A stretch of DNA of 64,000 bases from Betaproteobacteria bacterium (GTDB taxonomy: Bacteria > Pseudomonadota > Gammaproteobacteria > Burkholderiales > Rhodocyclaceae), in the NCBI GenBank assembly GCA_016709965.1, contig JADJLT010000006.1, positions 868,001-932,000 of the forward strand, read 5' to 3'. The position numbers and the translations under genes are program-made. Shown one piece after another: positions 18,325 through 27,195 of this stretch. The notes under the pieces were generated by a model. That model was not told the origin of the DNA. It made no database searches and saw only the letters and a list, made by a program, of their open reading frames with translations. The number at the start of each line of letters is the position of its first letter. The stretch's first letter is position 1.

Positions 18325-18663
18325 ATGGCAGAAGCATTCATCCTTGACCGGGCATCAATTCTTGAGCGATTGGGCGACGACGAGGAGATCTATTCAATGA
18401 TGGTGGACATGTATCTCGACGATGTTGGCAACAACTGTTCGGCGCTGGTGGCTGCTTTTGAGTCGGGAGATGCCTCGGTCTTGCAACGCGAAGCGCATAC
18501 CATCAAAGGACTGCTTGCGACTTTTTCGGATGATGCGGGTGCTGCTGATGCAATGCGTCTGGAGTCTCAGGCCAAGCAGGGAAATCTTGCCGGCCTCGGT
18601 GATGCAGTTGCCAGTTTGCAGCACCGGCTGCGCGAAGTCGCAACAGCCCTAAGTGTCAGGTAA
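18325..18663 (+). CDS. Stand-alone histidine phosphotransfer (Hpt) protein
   Basis: 112 residues, all helical, with the Hpt core REAHTIKGLLATF holding the phospho-histidine. It probably relays phosphate between a hybrid kinase and a regulator such as the HD-GYP protein upstream (inference). A ribosome site (GATGGAG) precedes the ATG. Its last 15 bp overlap the convergent bioD gene. Confidence 0.88.
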   Translation: MAEAFILDRASILERLGDDEEIYSMMVDMYLDDVGNNCSALVAAFESGDASVLQREAHTIKGLLATFSDDAGAADAMRLESQAKQGNLAGLGDAVASLQHRLREVATALSVR

Positions 18664-19314
18664 TTGCAGGCATCCGGCGGCGCCGACAGTGCCGCCAGTC
18701 GGTTCGTAGGGCACCACACCGAGTAGCGGTGCCGGCAACAGCGACCTTAGCGTCGCCAGGTTTTCATCAAAACGTGACATGGCCGGATCGATGCGATTGG
18801 CCACCCAGCCCGCTATTTTCAAACCACGTGCGGTGATGGCTTCTGCTGTCAGCAGCGCGTGATTGATGCAGCCAAGCCGCATGCCGATGACGAGGATGAC
18901 CGGCAGGCCGAGCTTGACGGCCAGATCGGCTGCGCTCTGGTCAATGCCCAGCGGTACGCAAAAACCACCCACGCCTTCGACGATGACAAGATCAGCTTGC
19001 TGTCCGGCCTGCTCGCAGCTGACCTTGATCGACTCGTATTCGATGTGTCTGCCTTCTTCGGCGGCGGCAATATGCGGTGCGATGGCAGCCTCGAAGCAAT
19101 ACGGGTTGATGATTTCACGCGGTAATTTGACGTTGCTGGCCGCACGAATGGCTTCGACATCATCGTTCAGTCCGGCAATGTTTGTGCCGGCAGCGACCGG
19201 CTTGAGGCCGACAGCCCTCAGGCCGTCAAGCCCGGCGCGGTGGAGTAGGGCGCAGGTGATGTAGGTCTTGCCGATTTCGGTGTCGGTGCCGGTCAGAAAA
19301 TAGGCGCGAGTCAT
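18649..19314 (-). CDS. bioD: Dethiobiotin synthetase
   Basis: 221 residues. ATP-dependent ring closure of DAPA to dethiobiotin. The P-loop is GTDTEIGKTYIT, KPVAAG follows, and VEGVGGFCVPLG contains the second nucleotide/Mg region. It is the last gene of the bioF-bioH-bioC-bioD run and overlaps bioC by 4 bp. Confidence 0.95.
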   Translation of the reverse strand: MTRAYFLTGTDTEIGKTYITCALLHRAGLDGLRAVGLKPVAAGTNIAGLNDDVEAIRAASNVKLPREIINPYCFEAAIAPHIAAAEEGRHIEYESIKVSCEQAGQQADLVIVEGVGGFCVPLGIDQSAADLAVKLGLPVILVIGMRLGCINHALLTAEAITARGLKIAGWVANRIDPAMSRFDENLATLRSLLPAPLLGVVPYEPTGGTVGAAGCLQLPDT

Positions 19315-20072
19315 TTGTTTGCGTAGAGATAGATGACGTCATAGCTCAGCGGCAGGCCGGCCGAGGTACGCAATTGTTCGTAAGCGGCCTCGGCACGCTG
19401 AAAATTGTTGCGGCTCATCAGGCTGGTGCGCCGGCCATCGCCAAGCTGGTTGGCGCCAATGGCCTTGACGGCTCGGAGCAGCGTTTTGAAGTCGGCATAA
19501 TGTGCGATTTTTGTGCTTTTTTTCGTGTTGACCGCAGTAAACCCGAGATTGGTCGCAATTTTCCGGATTTCATTTTCGCTGTGAAAATTGAGCGTGTGAC
19601 GATAGTCATCAACCTCGGCAAAAGCGTGGCGCATCTCATGGAAGGTGGCTGGACCCAGGCTGGCGACGGCGACGAGACCGTTCGGGCGCAGCGCTCGGTG
19701 CGCTTCGCGCAGGGCGATGTGCAGGTCGCACCACTGGACGGCAAGGCTGGACCAATAGAAATCAATGCTGGCGTCGGCCAGCGGCAGGTGTTCCAGATCG
19801 CCCGCGATGCGGCAGCAGGGGGCTGCGATCCGGTGCAGCATGGCGGGCGACAGGTCGAGCCCGATGGCATGCACATCCGGATAGCGCGACTGCAGATCGG
19901 TTTGCGCATAGCCAGTGCCGCACCCGGCATCGAGAAGGCGGGCCGGGGTGAAATCCGGCAAGCCTTCGGCGAGCTGTGTGCAAATTCGGCGCTGGATGTC
20001 GGCCGCGCTGTCGTAAGTCAGGGCGGCGCGCTCGAACGATTGCCGGATGCGAGCCTTGGACGGTCTATTCAT
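19311..20072 (-). CDS. bioC: Malonyl-ACP O-methyltransferase BioC
   Basis: 253 residues. Methylates malonyl-ACP to start pimelate synthesis. The SAM-binding motif LLDAGCGTGYAQTDLQ and the BioC features FERAALTYDSAADIQ and FYWSSLAVQWCD are seen. A copy of the dispersed motif lies in frame at TAVNTKKSTKIAHYADF, where it replaces rather than interrupts the expected beta strand/helix sequence. It overlaps bioH by 8 bp and bioD by 4 bp. Confidence 0.93.
   Translation of the reverse strand: MNRPSKARIRQSFERAALTYDSAADIQRRICTQLAEGLPDFTPARLLDAGCGTGYAQTDLQSRYPDVHAIGLDLSPAMLHRIAAPCCRIAGDLEHLPLADASIDFYWSSLAVQWCDLHIALREAHRALRPNGLVAVASLGPATFHEMRHAFAEVDDYRHTLNFHSENEIRKIATNLGFTAVNTKKSTKIAHYADFKTLLRAVKAIGANQLGDGRRTSLMSRNNFQRAEAAYEQLRTSAGLPLSYDVIYLYANK
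19503..19540 (-). repeat. Dispersed motif, copy 2 (inside bioC)
   Basis: The minus strand reads CTGCGGTCAACACGAAAAAA then a tail with AAAAATCG. It differs from consensus at the CCGG step. Translated in frame as AVNTKKSTKI. Confidence 0.7.
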
Positions 20073-20778
20073 TCAGGAAGTCGCGTACCGTGGCCAGGAA
20101 ATCATCCGGACGTGACATGAAGGGGGCGTGGGCGCAGTCGTCGAAAACGGCCAGTTTTGCACCGGGAATCAAGGCGGCGAGGGCTTCGGCTGCACCTAGC
20201 GGCATCAACGGGTCGGCGCCACCGTGGATAAGCAGGGTAGGCGCCTTGACCTGGAGGGCGCTGTCGCGCAGGTCGACGTCGCGCAGCCAGTTGAGGCCGG
20301 TGCCGAGCACTTCACCCGCAGGACGTGGATCGGCCAGTTTGAGTAACTCCAGCGTCACCGCCTTGGCATTGGCATCGCCCCGATTGAAACCGCCGACAAA
20401 ACGCGGCAGCATGGCTTCGACATCGGCGGCAATGCCGGCAGCGAATTCGGCCAGCATGTCCGGCGGCATGGCGTGCGGCCAGCCATCGCGCTGGACGAAA
20501 GACGTGGTGCCGGCAACCAGTACCAATTTGCCGACCTTATCCGGATGGCGTGCGGCGATGGCCAGCGCCAGTTGGGCGCCGAGCGACCAGCCTGCAAGTG
20601 TCGTTCCCGGTTGCACGCGGGCGGCGATGTCATCAGCGGCTGCGTAAAAATCAGTGATCAGCGGCGCATTGCCGTAGCCGGGCAAATCGAAAATCTGGCC
20701 ATTTATCGCGTTGACCGCAGCATTCAGCGGTGTGCGTCCCAGGCACCAGCCTGGCAAAAAAACGATTGGTGCGTTCAT
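20065..20778 (-). CDS. bioH: Pimeloyl-ACP methyl ester carboxylesterase BioH
   Basis: 237 residues from the ATG at 20778, which overlaps the bioF stop by 4 bp. Alpha/beta hydrolase: nucleophile elbow GWSLGAQLAL (Ser), HGGADPLMP (Asp) and CAHAPFMSRPDDF (His). It frees pimeloyl-ACP by removing the methyl ester. The N-terminal LNAAVNAINGQIFDLPGYG contains a diverged copy of the dispersed motif in frame and is shorter than usual in this loop. Confidence 0.92.
   Translation of the reverse strand: MNAPIVFLPGWCLGRTPLNAAVNAINGQIFDLPGYGNAPLITDFYAAADDIAARVQPGTTLAGWSLGAQLALAIAARHPDKVGKLVLVAGTTSFVQRDGWPHAMPPDMLAEFAAGIAADVEAMLPRFVGGFNRGDANAKAVTLELLKLADPRPAGEVLGTGLNWLRDVDLRDSALQVKAPTLLIHGGADPLMPLGAAEALAALIPGAKLAVFDDCAHAPFMSRPDDFLATVRDFLNE
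20684..20722 (-). repeat. Dispersed motif, copy 3 (inside bioH, diverged)
   Basis: The minus strand reads CTGCGGTCAACGCGATAAAT with a weak tail (GATTTTCGATTT). Translated as AVNAINGQIF. The first 11 bases match consensus; the A-tract is broken. Confidence 0.5.
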
Positions 20779-21962
20779 GCCAATTCCTTCAAGGCAGTGA
20801 TCAGTTGTGCGATATCTGCTTCGGTGTGAGCGGCAGATACCGAAATGCGCAGCCGTGCCGTGCCTTTTGGTACCGTCGGCGGACGAATCGCCGGGACCCA
20901 CAAGCCGCGTTCCCACAAGGCTTTGGAGAGCGTCACGGTGGCTTCGTTCTCGCCGACGATCAACGGCTGAATGGTTGTGGCCGAGGCCAGCAATTTTAAC
21001 GGCAGGCCGGCGAGGCCGTCACGCAACTGGCCGATACGAGCCATCAAATTTGCGCGCAGGGCGTCACCATTCTTGATCAGTTGGAGGCTCTTCGATAGCG
21101 CGCAAGCGATGGCCGGTGGCTGAGCGGTGGTGAAAATGTAGCTGCGGCCTTTTTGTAGCAGGTATTCGATGGCCGTCTCCGAGCCGGCGACGAAGGCGCC
21201 ACCGACGCCGGCAGCCTTGCCCAGGGTGCCCATCAGCAAAATGCGCGGTGAGGCGGGCAGGTTGAAGTGGCCGAGGCTGCCCTTGCCGTGCGGGCCGAGG
21301 ACGCCAAAACCATGGGCGTCGTCGATGACCAGCCATGCGTCGTAACGCTCGGCCAGGGCGAAGATCAGCGGCAGCGGCGCAAGGTCGCCATCCATGCTGA
21401 ACACGGCGTCGGTGACGATGAGCTTGTGCGCGGCAGTACTGGCGGCGAGCATGGTTTCCAGTACTGCCACATCGTTATGAGGGTAGCGCAGAACGTCGGC
21501 ACCGTTGGCCTTGGCCTGCTGCATGGCGTCGATCAGCGAGGCATGGTTCAGCTTGTCGGCAAAGACTGCATCACCGCGCCCGGCCAGTGTTGGTGTGACA
21601 GCTAGGTTGGCCAGATAGCCGGTGGAGAAGGTCAGCGCACGCGGAAAACCGGTGAAGTCGGCGATTTCCTTTTCCAGCGCGTCATGCGGCGCCAGATGAC
21701 CGCTGACCAGATGCGAAGCACCGCTGCCGGCCCCCCATTGCATGGCGCCTTCGGCCAGCGCTTGGGCGATCTCGTCATTGCCGGCCAGCCCGAGGTAATC
21801 GTTACTGGCGAAATTCAGCACGTTTTTGCCGTCGACCGTGGCAATTCGGCCGCAAGGTGCTTCCAGCACACGGCGGCGGCGGGTCTGGCCGGCAGTTTCG
21901 AGCTCCTGTAAGTGCGCGACAAGTTCGGCGGTCAGGCGGTCTTCAAGCGGATAGGTGGTCAT
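20775..21962 (-). CDS. bioF: 8-amino-7-oxononanoate synthase
   Basis: 395 residues. PLP enzyme joining pimeloyl-ACP and alanine. Markers: NFASNDYLGLAGNDEIAQA, GSGASHLVSGHLAPH, VIDDAHGFGVLGPHGKG, and the PLP-lysine region MGTLGKAAGVGGAFVAG. Its ATG overlaps the stop of the upstream ParE-like gene (ATGA), so it appears translated with a toxin-antitoxin pair. Confidence 0.95.
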   Translation of the reverse strand: MTTYPLEDRLTAELVAHLQELETAGQTRRRRVLEAPCGRIATVDGKNVLNFASNDYLGLAGNDEIAQALAEGAMQWGAGSGASHLVSGHLAPHDALEKEIADFTGFPRALTFSTGYLANLAVTPTLAGRGDAVFADKLNHASLIDAMQQAKANGADVLRYPHNDVAVLETMLAASTAAHKLIVTDAVFSMDGDLAPLPLIFALAERYDAWLVIDDAHGFGVLGPHGKGSLGHFNLPASPRILLMGTLGKAAGVGGAFVAGSETAIEYLLQKGRSYIFTTAQPPAIACALSKSLQLIKNGDALRANLMARIGQLRDGLAGLPLKLLASATTIQPLIVGENEATVTLSKALWERGLWVPAIRPPTVPKGTARLRISVSAAHTEADIAQLITALKELA

Positions 21963-22288
21963 GGGGTAATATTTTCCTGCAGCCAGGCGGGAATGTCGCG
22001 TTTTGCATTGAGTACGCGCCAGATGTCGATATGCGTGCCCTGCTCGACATAAAAAACGAGGTAGGGATAGCGTTTGAGCGGCCAGAAATGCAGGCCGGGA
22101 AGGTTCAGTTCGTGAGCATATTGAATGGCGCCTGTCGAGGGGTGGCGGGCGATGTGCGCGTAGGCTTGTTCCAGCGTGTCGATGAAGCCGAGGGCTGCGG
22201 TTTCAGAGTCTTCGCCCAGATAGTAGGCAAGCGTTTCGTCAATGTCCCGATTGGCCTGTTCGCGCGGGATGACCTGCTTGGTCCTCAC
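21959..22288 (-). CDS. parE: RelE/ParE-family toxin
   Basis: 109 residues, usual ParE length. Motifs: ANRDIDETLAYYLGE, ALGFIDTLEQAYAHIARHPSTG, LKRYPYLVFYVEQGTHIDIWRVLNAKRDIPAWL (read in parts). The paired ParD lies directly upstream with a 4-bp overlap, and bioF directly downstream with a 4-bp overlap. ParE toxins usually poison gyrase; the target here is not known. Confidence 0.88.
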   Translation of the reverse strand: MRTKQVIPREQANRDIDETLAYYLGEDSETAALGFIDTLEQAYAHIARHPSTGAIQYAHELNLPGLHFWPLKRYPYLVFYVEQGTHIDIWRVLNAKRDIPAWLQENITP

Positions 22289-22524
22289 CGCCCGGTTTGC
22301 TGAGCCACGTGTGCGCGCAGGCTGGTGAAATAGGCTGCATCAGCCGGGGCTGCCGGCGCCGAAGCTGCGCCAGCCAGCAACAGCCCACGCAACTGCAGGC
22401 GATCCTGATCTCTGCGAATCAGCTCGCGAACATACTCGCTACTGGTGCCATAACCGCGTTGGCTGACCTGATCGTCGACGAAGGTTTTCAGCGAATCGGG
22501 TAGAGAAATATTCATCGTGCTCAT
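22285..22524 (-). CDS. parD: ParD-family antitoxin
   Basis: 79 residues from the ATG at 22524 (MSTMNISLPDSLKTFVDDQ); a second ATG at 22515 is possible. A ribbon-helix-helix N-terminus (MNISLPDSL, YGTSSEYVRELIRRDQDR) binds DNA and the alanine-rich C-terminus should bind the toxin. The 233-bp gap to bioA probably holds the promoter for parDE and bioFHCD. Repeated TTGGCAA words at ~22542-22605 might be operators (weak). Confidence 0.88.
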   Translation of the reverse strand: MSTMNISLPDSLKTFVDDQVSQRGYGTSSEYVRELIRRDQDRLQLRGLLLAGAASAPAAPADAAYFTSLRAHVAQQTGR

Positions 22525-22757
22525 GGGTATATCGTAGATGGCTTGGCAAAAATTGGCAAGGTTGGCGCGGCGATTCCGATGTTGATGCGCTCTATGATTG
22601 GCAAAGATGCAGGCGCGAATGCAGTCGTGCGTAAGGCCGAACTGAACTTCAATAGGGTCCACAGGCTTCATTATGAAGATTGATTCATAAGGAGAAAGAT
22701 TTTGACAGAGCGCTTGTGGCTAAACTGAGAAAGTCGTAGCAATTTAGTGGCAGTGGG

Positions 22758-24104
22758 TTATTTGATGAGCGAGTCAGTCAGCGCACTCTTGATTGCGGCG
22801 CCAAGATGTTCAATTTCCTCATCACTGACGATATACGGCGGCATCAAATAAACCGTGTTGCCGATCGGCCGGATCAGGGCTTCGCGTTCCAGCGCGGCGC
22901 GGTAGAACTTGCGGGAGAAATAGGGGTCGTTGGTGGTGACATCGAAGGCGGCGATCATGCCGCGCTGGCGTAGGTGTTTTACTTGCGGGTGATCAGCTAG
23001 CGGGGCGAGGGCGGATTCGATTTTTTGCGCTTTTTTCCGGTTGACCGTGAGAACGTCGTCGGACGCGAAAATATCGAGTGTGGCGAGGGCGGCGCGGCAG
23101 GCCAGCGCATTGCCGGTGTAGGAGTGCGAGTGCAGGAAGGCGCGGGTGACGGAGTCGTCGAGGAAGGCGTTGTAGATGGTGTCGCTGCTGAGGACGATGG
23201 AGAGCGGTAGATAGCCGCCGGAAATGCCTTTTGACAGGCACATCAGGTCTGGCCGTATGTCCGCTTGTTCGTGCGCAAAGAAGGTGCCGGTGCGGCCGCA
23301 GCCGACGGCGATTTCGTCGCAGATCAGGTGGACTTCGTAGCGGTCGCAGAGTTGGCGGGCGAGGCGCAGGTATGCCGGGTCGTACATCGCCATGCCAGCG
23401 GCGCCTTGCACCAGCGGTTCGACGATCAGAGCGGCGATTTTTCCTGCGTGTTTTTCGAGGTGGGCTTCCAGCGCGGCGGCAGCCCGACGGGCGACGTCGG
23501 CCGGGCTTTCACCGGATTCGGCCAGCCGAAAGTCCGGCGAAGGAATGACCGTCGCGGCCCGCACCAGCGGCGCGTAGGCATCCTTGAAAATGGCGACATC
23601 GGTTACTGCCAGTGCTCCCACCGTTTCACCATGGTAGCTGCCAGCAAGGCAGAGGAATTCTGCTTTCTCCGGCCGGCCGATATTGCGCCAGTAGTGAAAG
23701 CTCATTTTCAGCGCGATCTCGGTGGCCGAGGCGCCGTCCGAGGCGTAGAAGGCGTGGCCGAGAGCGCCGGCGGTCAGGGCGCTCAAACGCTCGGAAAGTT
23801 CGACCACCGGCTGGTGCGTGAAGCCGGCGAGCATGACGTGTTCGAGTGTTTCAAGCTGTTCGCGCAGCGCCGCGTTGATGCGCGGATTGGCGTGGCCGAA
23901 AAGGTTGGTCCACCACGAGCTGATGCCGTCGAGGTAGCGCTTGCCGTCGAAGTCGTAGAGCCAGGCGCCGCTGCCACGGGCAATGGGCACCATCGGCAGG
24001 TGGGCCGGCGAGGCCGTCTGCGCGTGGTGCTGCATCTGCGTGCAGGGGTGCCAGACGGCTGCCTGGCTGCGGGCCAGCCAGTCCGCGTTCGACGACTGAC
24101 CCAT
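22758..24104 (-). CDS. bioA: Adenosylmethionine-8-amino-7-oxononanoate aminotransferase
   Basis: 448 residues. PLP transaminase making DAPA from KAPA with SAM as donor. Markers: WHPCTQM, GISSWWTNLFGHANPRIN, FYASDGASATEIALKM, LICDEIAVGCGRTGTFFA and the lysine region LSKGISGGYLPLS. The dispersed motif occurs in frame as LTVNRKKAQKIESAL, where the family also has an NR pair, so it fits the fold. The start overlaps the end of the DUF2863 gene by 1 bp. Confidence 0.95.
   Translation of the reverse strand: MGQSSNADWLARSQAAVWHPCTQMQHHAQTASPAHLPMVPIARGSGAWLYDFDGKRYLDGISSWWTNLFGHANPRINAALREQLETLEHVMLAGFTHQPVVELSERLSALTAGALGHAFYASDGASATEIALKMSFHYWRNIGRPEKAEFLCLAGSYHGETVGALAVTDVAIFKDAYAPLVRAATVIPSPDFRLAESGESPADVARRAAAALEAHLEKHAGKIAALIVEPLVQGAAGMAMYDPAYLRLARQLCDRYEVHLICDEIAVGCGRTGTFFAHEQADIRPDLMCLSKGISGGYLPLSIVLSSDTIYNAFLDDSVTRAFLHSHSYTGNALACRAALATLDIFASDDVLTVNRKKAQKIESALAPLADHPQVKHLRQRGMIAAFDVTTNDPYFSRKFYRAALEREALIRPIGNTVYLMPPYIVSDEEIEHLGAAIKSALTDSLIK
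23012..23050 (-). repeat. Dispersed motif, copy 4 (inside bioA)
   Basis: The minus strand reads CTCACGGTCAACCGGAAAAA then AGCGCAAAAAATCGAAT: a near-consensus copy read in frame as TVNRKKAQKIE. Confidence 0.8.
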
Positions 24105-25276
24105 TAGTGCAGGACTTGTGAGTCGGTGCCGGGTTGGTCTGGCATTTCGGCGTGGGCCAGTTCTGCTTCGCGATTGGGGAAGAGCGGGGCGCCGCAGTCG
24201 TCGCAGAATTCCATCGGGAAATGGTGGTCGAGGAAGAGAACTTCCTTGACGCCGGTTTCACGCAGGATGGCTTCGATTTCGCCGGCCGCGTCGGTGGCTT
24301 CGTCTTCAGCGCCGAGCAGTGGCCAGACGATGCCGTGGTAAACCTCGTCACCGGTCGTTGGGCCGAGGCTGACACGGTATTCCTCCATCCTGCGGTCGTA
24401 GCAGGGGCCGACGACGGCGCGGATGTCGGCTGGCTTCAGGCCGAGCAGGCTGTTCAGGAAAGCGACCGAGGCTTTCAGCGAATAGGGGCGGGACAGGCGG
24501 TCGGCATTGCGGCAGGAGGCGTGGTACGAATCCGGCAGCAGCGGTTGCCAGGCGCAGCCGGTGAGCAGCGGTTCCAGGTTGGGGTTGCCCTGCGCGATCC
24601 ATTCCTTGAGCGCGGTTTCCTTGTTGCCGTCTTTTTCGTTCCAGCGGAACAGCGGCTTGCCGCGCGGGACGGCGATGGTGCCGACGATGTAGCGAACGTC
24701 GGACAGGAAGCGGTTGGTTTCAGCCATGCCGGAGGCGTCGACTGGCAGATGCTGGCCGGCCAATGCGGCCTCACCGAGCTGTTTGGTCAGTTGCCAGGTG
24801 TCGCAGAAACTGCGCGGCAACTGGTCGGGGCTGAACAGGAAATCGGCCAGCGCCAGGCGGGTGTCGCCACCAAAAACATGGGCGCCGAGGTGAACGGCCA
24901 GCGCCTGCAGCGTGTCTTTGGGCAGCGGGCTGGCCGGGATGGAAAAGCGGGACCAGGCGAGGATGGGCGCTGCGAAGAGCTGGATGTCGAATGCCTGGCC
25001 ATGGGCTTCCAGCCGGTTGGTTTCGGCCCGCGATTCGACCATGTCGGCGAGTTCGTCGTGGCCGCGTGGATTGGCTTCGAACAGGCGGTCGAGCGCGGTA
25101 TTGATGTCATCCTCGGCGCCGTCTTGCAACAGGCTGTCGACGGCTTCGGCCAGCTTCTCTTCCCAGTAGTGGTCTTCGAGCTTGCCGCCGGATTCGGAAA
25201 GGCCGATGGCCAGACGTTGCAGCTCAGCCGCTTCGCGGGAAAGTCGGTCGCGAGAACCAAAGCGGGTGCGTTTCAT
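24104..25276 (-). CDS. DUF2863 family protein
   Basis: 390 residues. Resembles DUF2863, a mainly betaproteobacterial family of unknown function. Features: acidic helical N-terminus (WEEKLAEAVDSLLQDGAEDD), central FGGDTRLALADFLFS and a C-terminal Cys pair in MEFCDDCGAPLFPNREAEL, which could bind zinc. No signal peptide or membrane segment. It is immediately upstream of bioA on the same strand and probably cotranscribed; a biotin role is not shown. Confidence 0.8.
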   Translation of the reverse strand: MKRTRFGSRDRLSREAAELQRLAIGLSESGGKLEDHYWEEKLAEAVDSLLQDGAEDDINTALDRLFEANPRGHDELADMVESRAETNRLEAHGQAFDIQLFAAPILAWSRFSIPASPLPKDTLQALAVHLGAHVFGGDTRLALADFLFSPDQLPRSFCDTWQLTKQLGEAALAGQHLPVDASGMAETNRFLSDVRYIVGTIAVPRGKPLFRWNEKDGNKETALKEWIAQGNPNLEPLLTGCAWQPLLPDSYHASCRNADRLSRPYSLKASVAFLNSLLGLKPADIRAVVGPCYDRRMEEYRVSLGPTTGDEVYHGIVWPLLGAEDEATDAAGEIEAILRETGVKEVLFLDHHFPMEFCDDCGAPLFPNREAELAHAEMPDQPGTDSQVLH

Positions 25277-25451
25277 CGGTGTTCCAGAAAAAGCAAAGAT
25301 GGAATTTTACCAGCCACAGGGGTGATCCCCCAGTTCGCTGCGAATTTCCGGGGATTGATCGTTCTCCGACGCGCCTTGATCGAATTGCGATAGTGCCGGG
25401 TCACGCCTCGCGGCAGACTGGTGCCGTGTTCAATGCTGATGGAGAAATGGA

Positions 25452-26003
25452 ATGACCAACAATCGTTACAGCCTTATTGCGCTGGCCGTGCTGGCTTTTG
25501 CGTCGAGCGGGGTTCGCTCGGACGAGTTCAGGGTAGAAGTCGTCGACCAGACTGATGGCCATCTGGCCGCTGAGCAATTCGCCAATGCGTTCGGCTGCAC
25601 GGGCGGCAATGTCTCGCCGCTGGTCCGATGGTCGGGCGCGCCAGCCGGCACCCAAAGCTATGTGGTGACGATGTACGATCCCGACGCGCCGACTGGTTCC
25701 GGCTGGTGGCATTGGACGGTGGCGAATATTCCCGCCGAGGTGCGCGAGTTGCCGGCTGGAGTGGGCAGCGCGAAGGGGCCATTGCCCGCAGGTGCCACAG
25801 CGGTGCGCGGCGACGCCGGGAGCGCAGGCTATTTCGGCGCCTGCCCGCCGGTTGGCGAAGTCCATCGTTACGAGATCGCGGTCCATGCACTGAAGGTGGC
25901 ACATCTCGACTTTCCAGCGGATGCTTCGCCCGCCCTGGTTGGTTACCTGACGCATCTCAATCGCCTGGCAAAGGCAATGACGACGCTGCAGGGCGCTCGC
26001 TGA
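25452..26003 (+). CDS. Secreted YbhB/YbcL-type (PEBP, Raf-kinase-inhibitor-like) protein
   Basis: 183 residues with a signal peptide (SLIALAVLAFASSGVRS). The PEBP fold is marked by GGNVSPLVRWSGAPAGTQSY, MYDPDAPTGSGWWHWTVANI and YFGACPPVGEVHRYEIAVHAL. Bacterial members bind small ligands or phospholipid; function is unknown. A GGAGAA site precedes the start. Confidence 0.92.
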   Translation: MTNNRYSLIALAVLAFASSGVRSDEFRVEVVDQTDGHLAAEQFANAFGCTGGNVSPLVRWSGAPAGTQSYVVTMYDPDAPTGSGWWHWTVANIPAEVRELPAGVGSAKGPLPAGATAVRGDAGSAGYFGACPPVGEVHRYEIAVHALKVAHLDFPADASPALVGYLTHLNRLAKAMTTLQGAR

Positions 26004-26040
26004 TATAGTTTTCATCGACACAATTTTTCGGGAGATGACG

Positions 26041-26289
26041 ATGCTTGAACTGAGACCCAACTGCGAGTGTTGCGACAAGGATCTGCCGCCGGAATCGACG
26101 GAGGCACGCATCTGCACGTTCGAGTGCACGTTTTGTGCGAGCTGCGTGGAAACGGTATTGCACGGTATTTGCCCGAATTGCGGCGGCGAGTTTGTGCCAC
26201 GTCCGCGTCGGCCGCCGGGCAAACTGATTGCCAATCCGGCTTCGACAAAGCGCGTCCATCATCCTGGCGGCTGCCCGAAAAGTCCTTGA
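26041..26289 (+). CDS. DUF1272 small zinc-ribbon-like protein
   Basis: 82 residues starting at the ATG at 26041 (CGGGAG is 6 bp upstream; an in-frame ATG at 26035 is too close). Cysteine-rich with CECCDKDL, CTFECTFCASC and CPNCGG, the DUF1272 pattern, likely binding metal. Function unknown. A dispersed motif starts right after its stop codon in the same orientation. Confidence 0.88.
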   Translation: MLELRPNCECCDKDLPPESTEARICTFECTFCASCVETVLHGICPNCGGEFVPRPRRPPGKLIANPASTKRVHHPGGCPKSP

Positions 26290-26336
26290 AAACGCATTCC
26301 TGCGGTCAACCGGAAATTTTGCCCAAAATCGAAAAA
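26290..26336 (+). repeat. Dispersed motif, copy 5
   Basis: Reads CTGCGGTCAACCGGAAATTT then an AAAATCGAAAAA tail. It fills the gap between DUF1272 and the AraC gene, whose ATG follows directly, so the motif lies in the AraC leader. Confidence 0.8.
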
Positions 26337-27148
26337 TGTCTTCGCCCATAGTCTGGCCCGAAAGTACGCCGCACATCCTGCATCGACCCGGCGTGCTGCA
26401 GCGGCAGGTGCTGGAATTCCGGCGGCTGTTCATCGAGCAGCCGTTGGTGATCGTCGTCGAGCGCGGTGAAAAGGCCTTGCGCTGGGATGGCGGCGACTGC
26501 GTCGTGGGGGCCGGTGAGGTCGTGGCGATTGCCGGTGGCCAGGCGCTGGACATCGAAAACCGGCCGGACGCCGGCATTTACCGTGCCTTCTGGCTGGCCT
26601 GGGATGCCTCGCTGCTGGCCCGGCACGCGGCACAACAAACGGTGGCTCGGCCGATCAGCAGGGTTTCGCCGATCCGCCGCCTGCTGCCAGGATTTGTCGA
26701 ATCGGCCAAGGCAATGATGGCCGCGCTCGACAACGCCGAACTGCCGCAGCCGGTGGCCGCGCACCGGGCGACTGAAATGCTGCACTGGCTCGATGTTTGT
26801 GGCTGCAGCTTTGCGCCGCCCGAGGTGGCAAGCGTGGCGCAAAAAGTGCGGCAACTGGTCGCGAGCGATCTGGCCAAGGCGTGGCTGGCGCCAGAAGTCG
26901 CATCGCGGCTGGCGATGAGTGAAGCAACCTTGCGCCTACGGTTGGCCGATGAGGGCGTCAGTCTGTCAGCAATCCTGAGCGACGCCCGGCTTTCCTACGC
27001 GCTCACTCTGCTGCAAGCGACAACGCAGCCGGTGAGCCAGATTGCGCTTGCCGTCGGCTATCAGTCGCCATCGCATTTGACGATGCGTTTCCGGCGCCGT
27101 TTCGGTTTTCCGCTTTCGGCCATCCGGGAGGCCGAACGCCGGGCTTGA
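26336..27148 (+). CDS. AraC-family transcriptional regulator
   Basis: 270 residues from the ATG at 26336 (MSSPIVWPES). The N-terminus is a cupin-like sensing domain (RRLFIEQPLVIVVERGEKALRW split). The C-terminal ~100 residues hold two helix-turn-helix units, with VASRLAMSEATLRLRLADEG and QIALAVGYQSPSHLTMRFRRRFG. Ligand and targets unknown; yaaA-eutBC lies 47 bp downstream and is a candidate target (inference). Confidence 0.88.
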   Translation: MSSPIVWPESTPHILHRPGVLQRQVLEFRRLFIEQPLVIVVERGEKALRWDGGDCVVGAGEVVAIAGGQALDIENRPDAGIYRAFWLAWDASLLARHAAQQTVARPISRVSPIRRLLPGFVESAKAMMAALDNAELPQPVAAHRATEMLHWLDVCGCSFAPPEVASVAQKVRQLVASDLAKAWLAPEVASRLAMSEATLRLRLADEGVSLSAILSDARLSYALTLLQATTQPVSQIALAVGYQSPSHLTMRFRRRFGFPLSAIREAERRA

Positions 27149-27195
27149 GCGGCTTCCGTTAAGATGAAGGCCTCGCTTCGCCATCCATCATCGCC

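Noticed and set aside
22535..22610. TTGGCAA words upstream of parD as operators
   Set aside because: Three short words with uneven spacing; noted in the parD entry but too weak to annotate as a site.
25401..26577. Long minus-strand frames over the PEBP, DUF1272 and AraC genes
   Set aside because: No family resemblance, while the plus-strand genes have clear families and ribosome sites.
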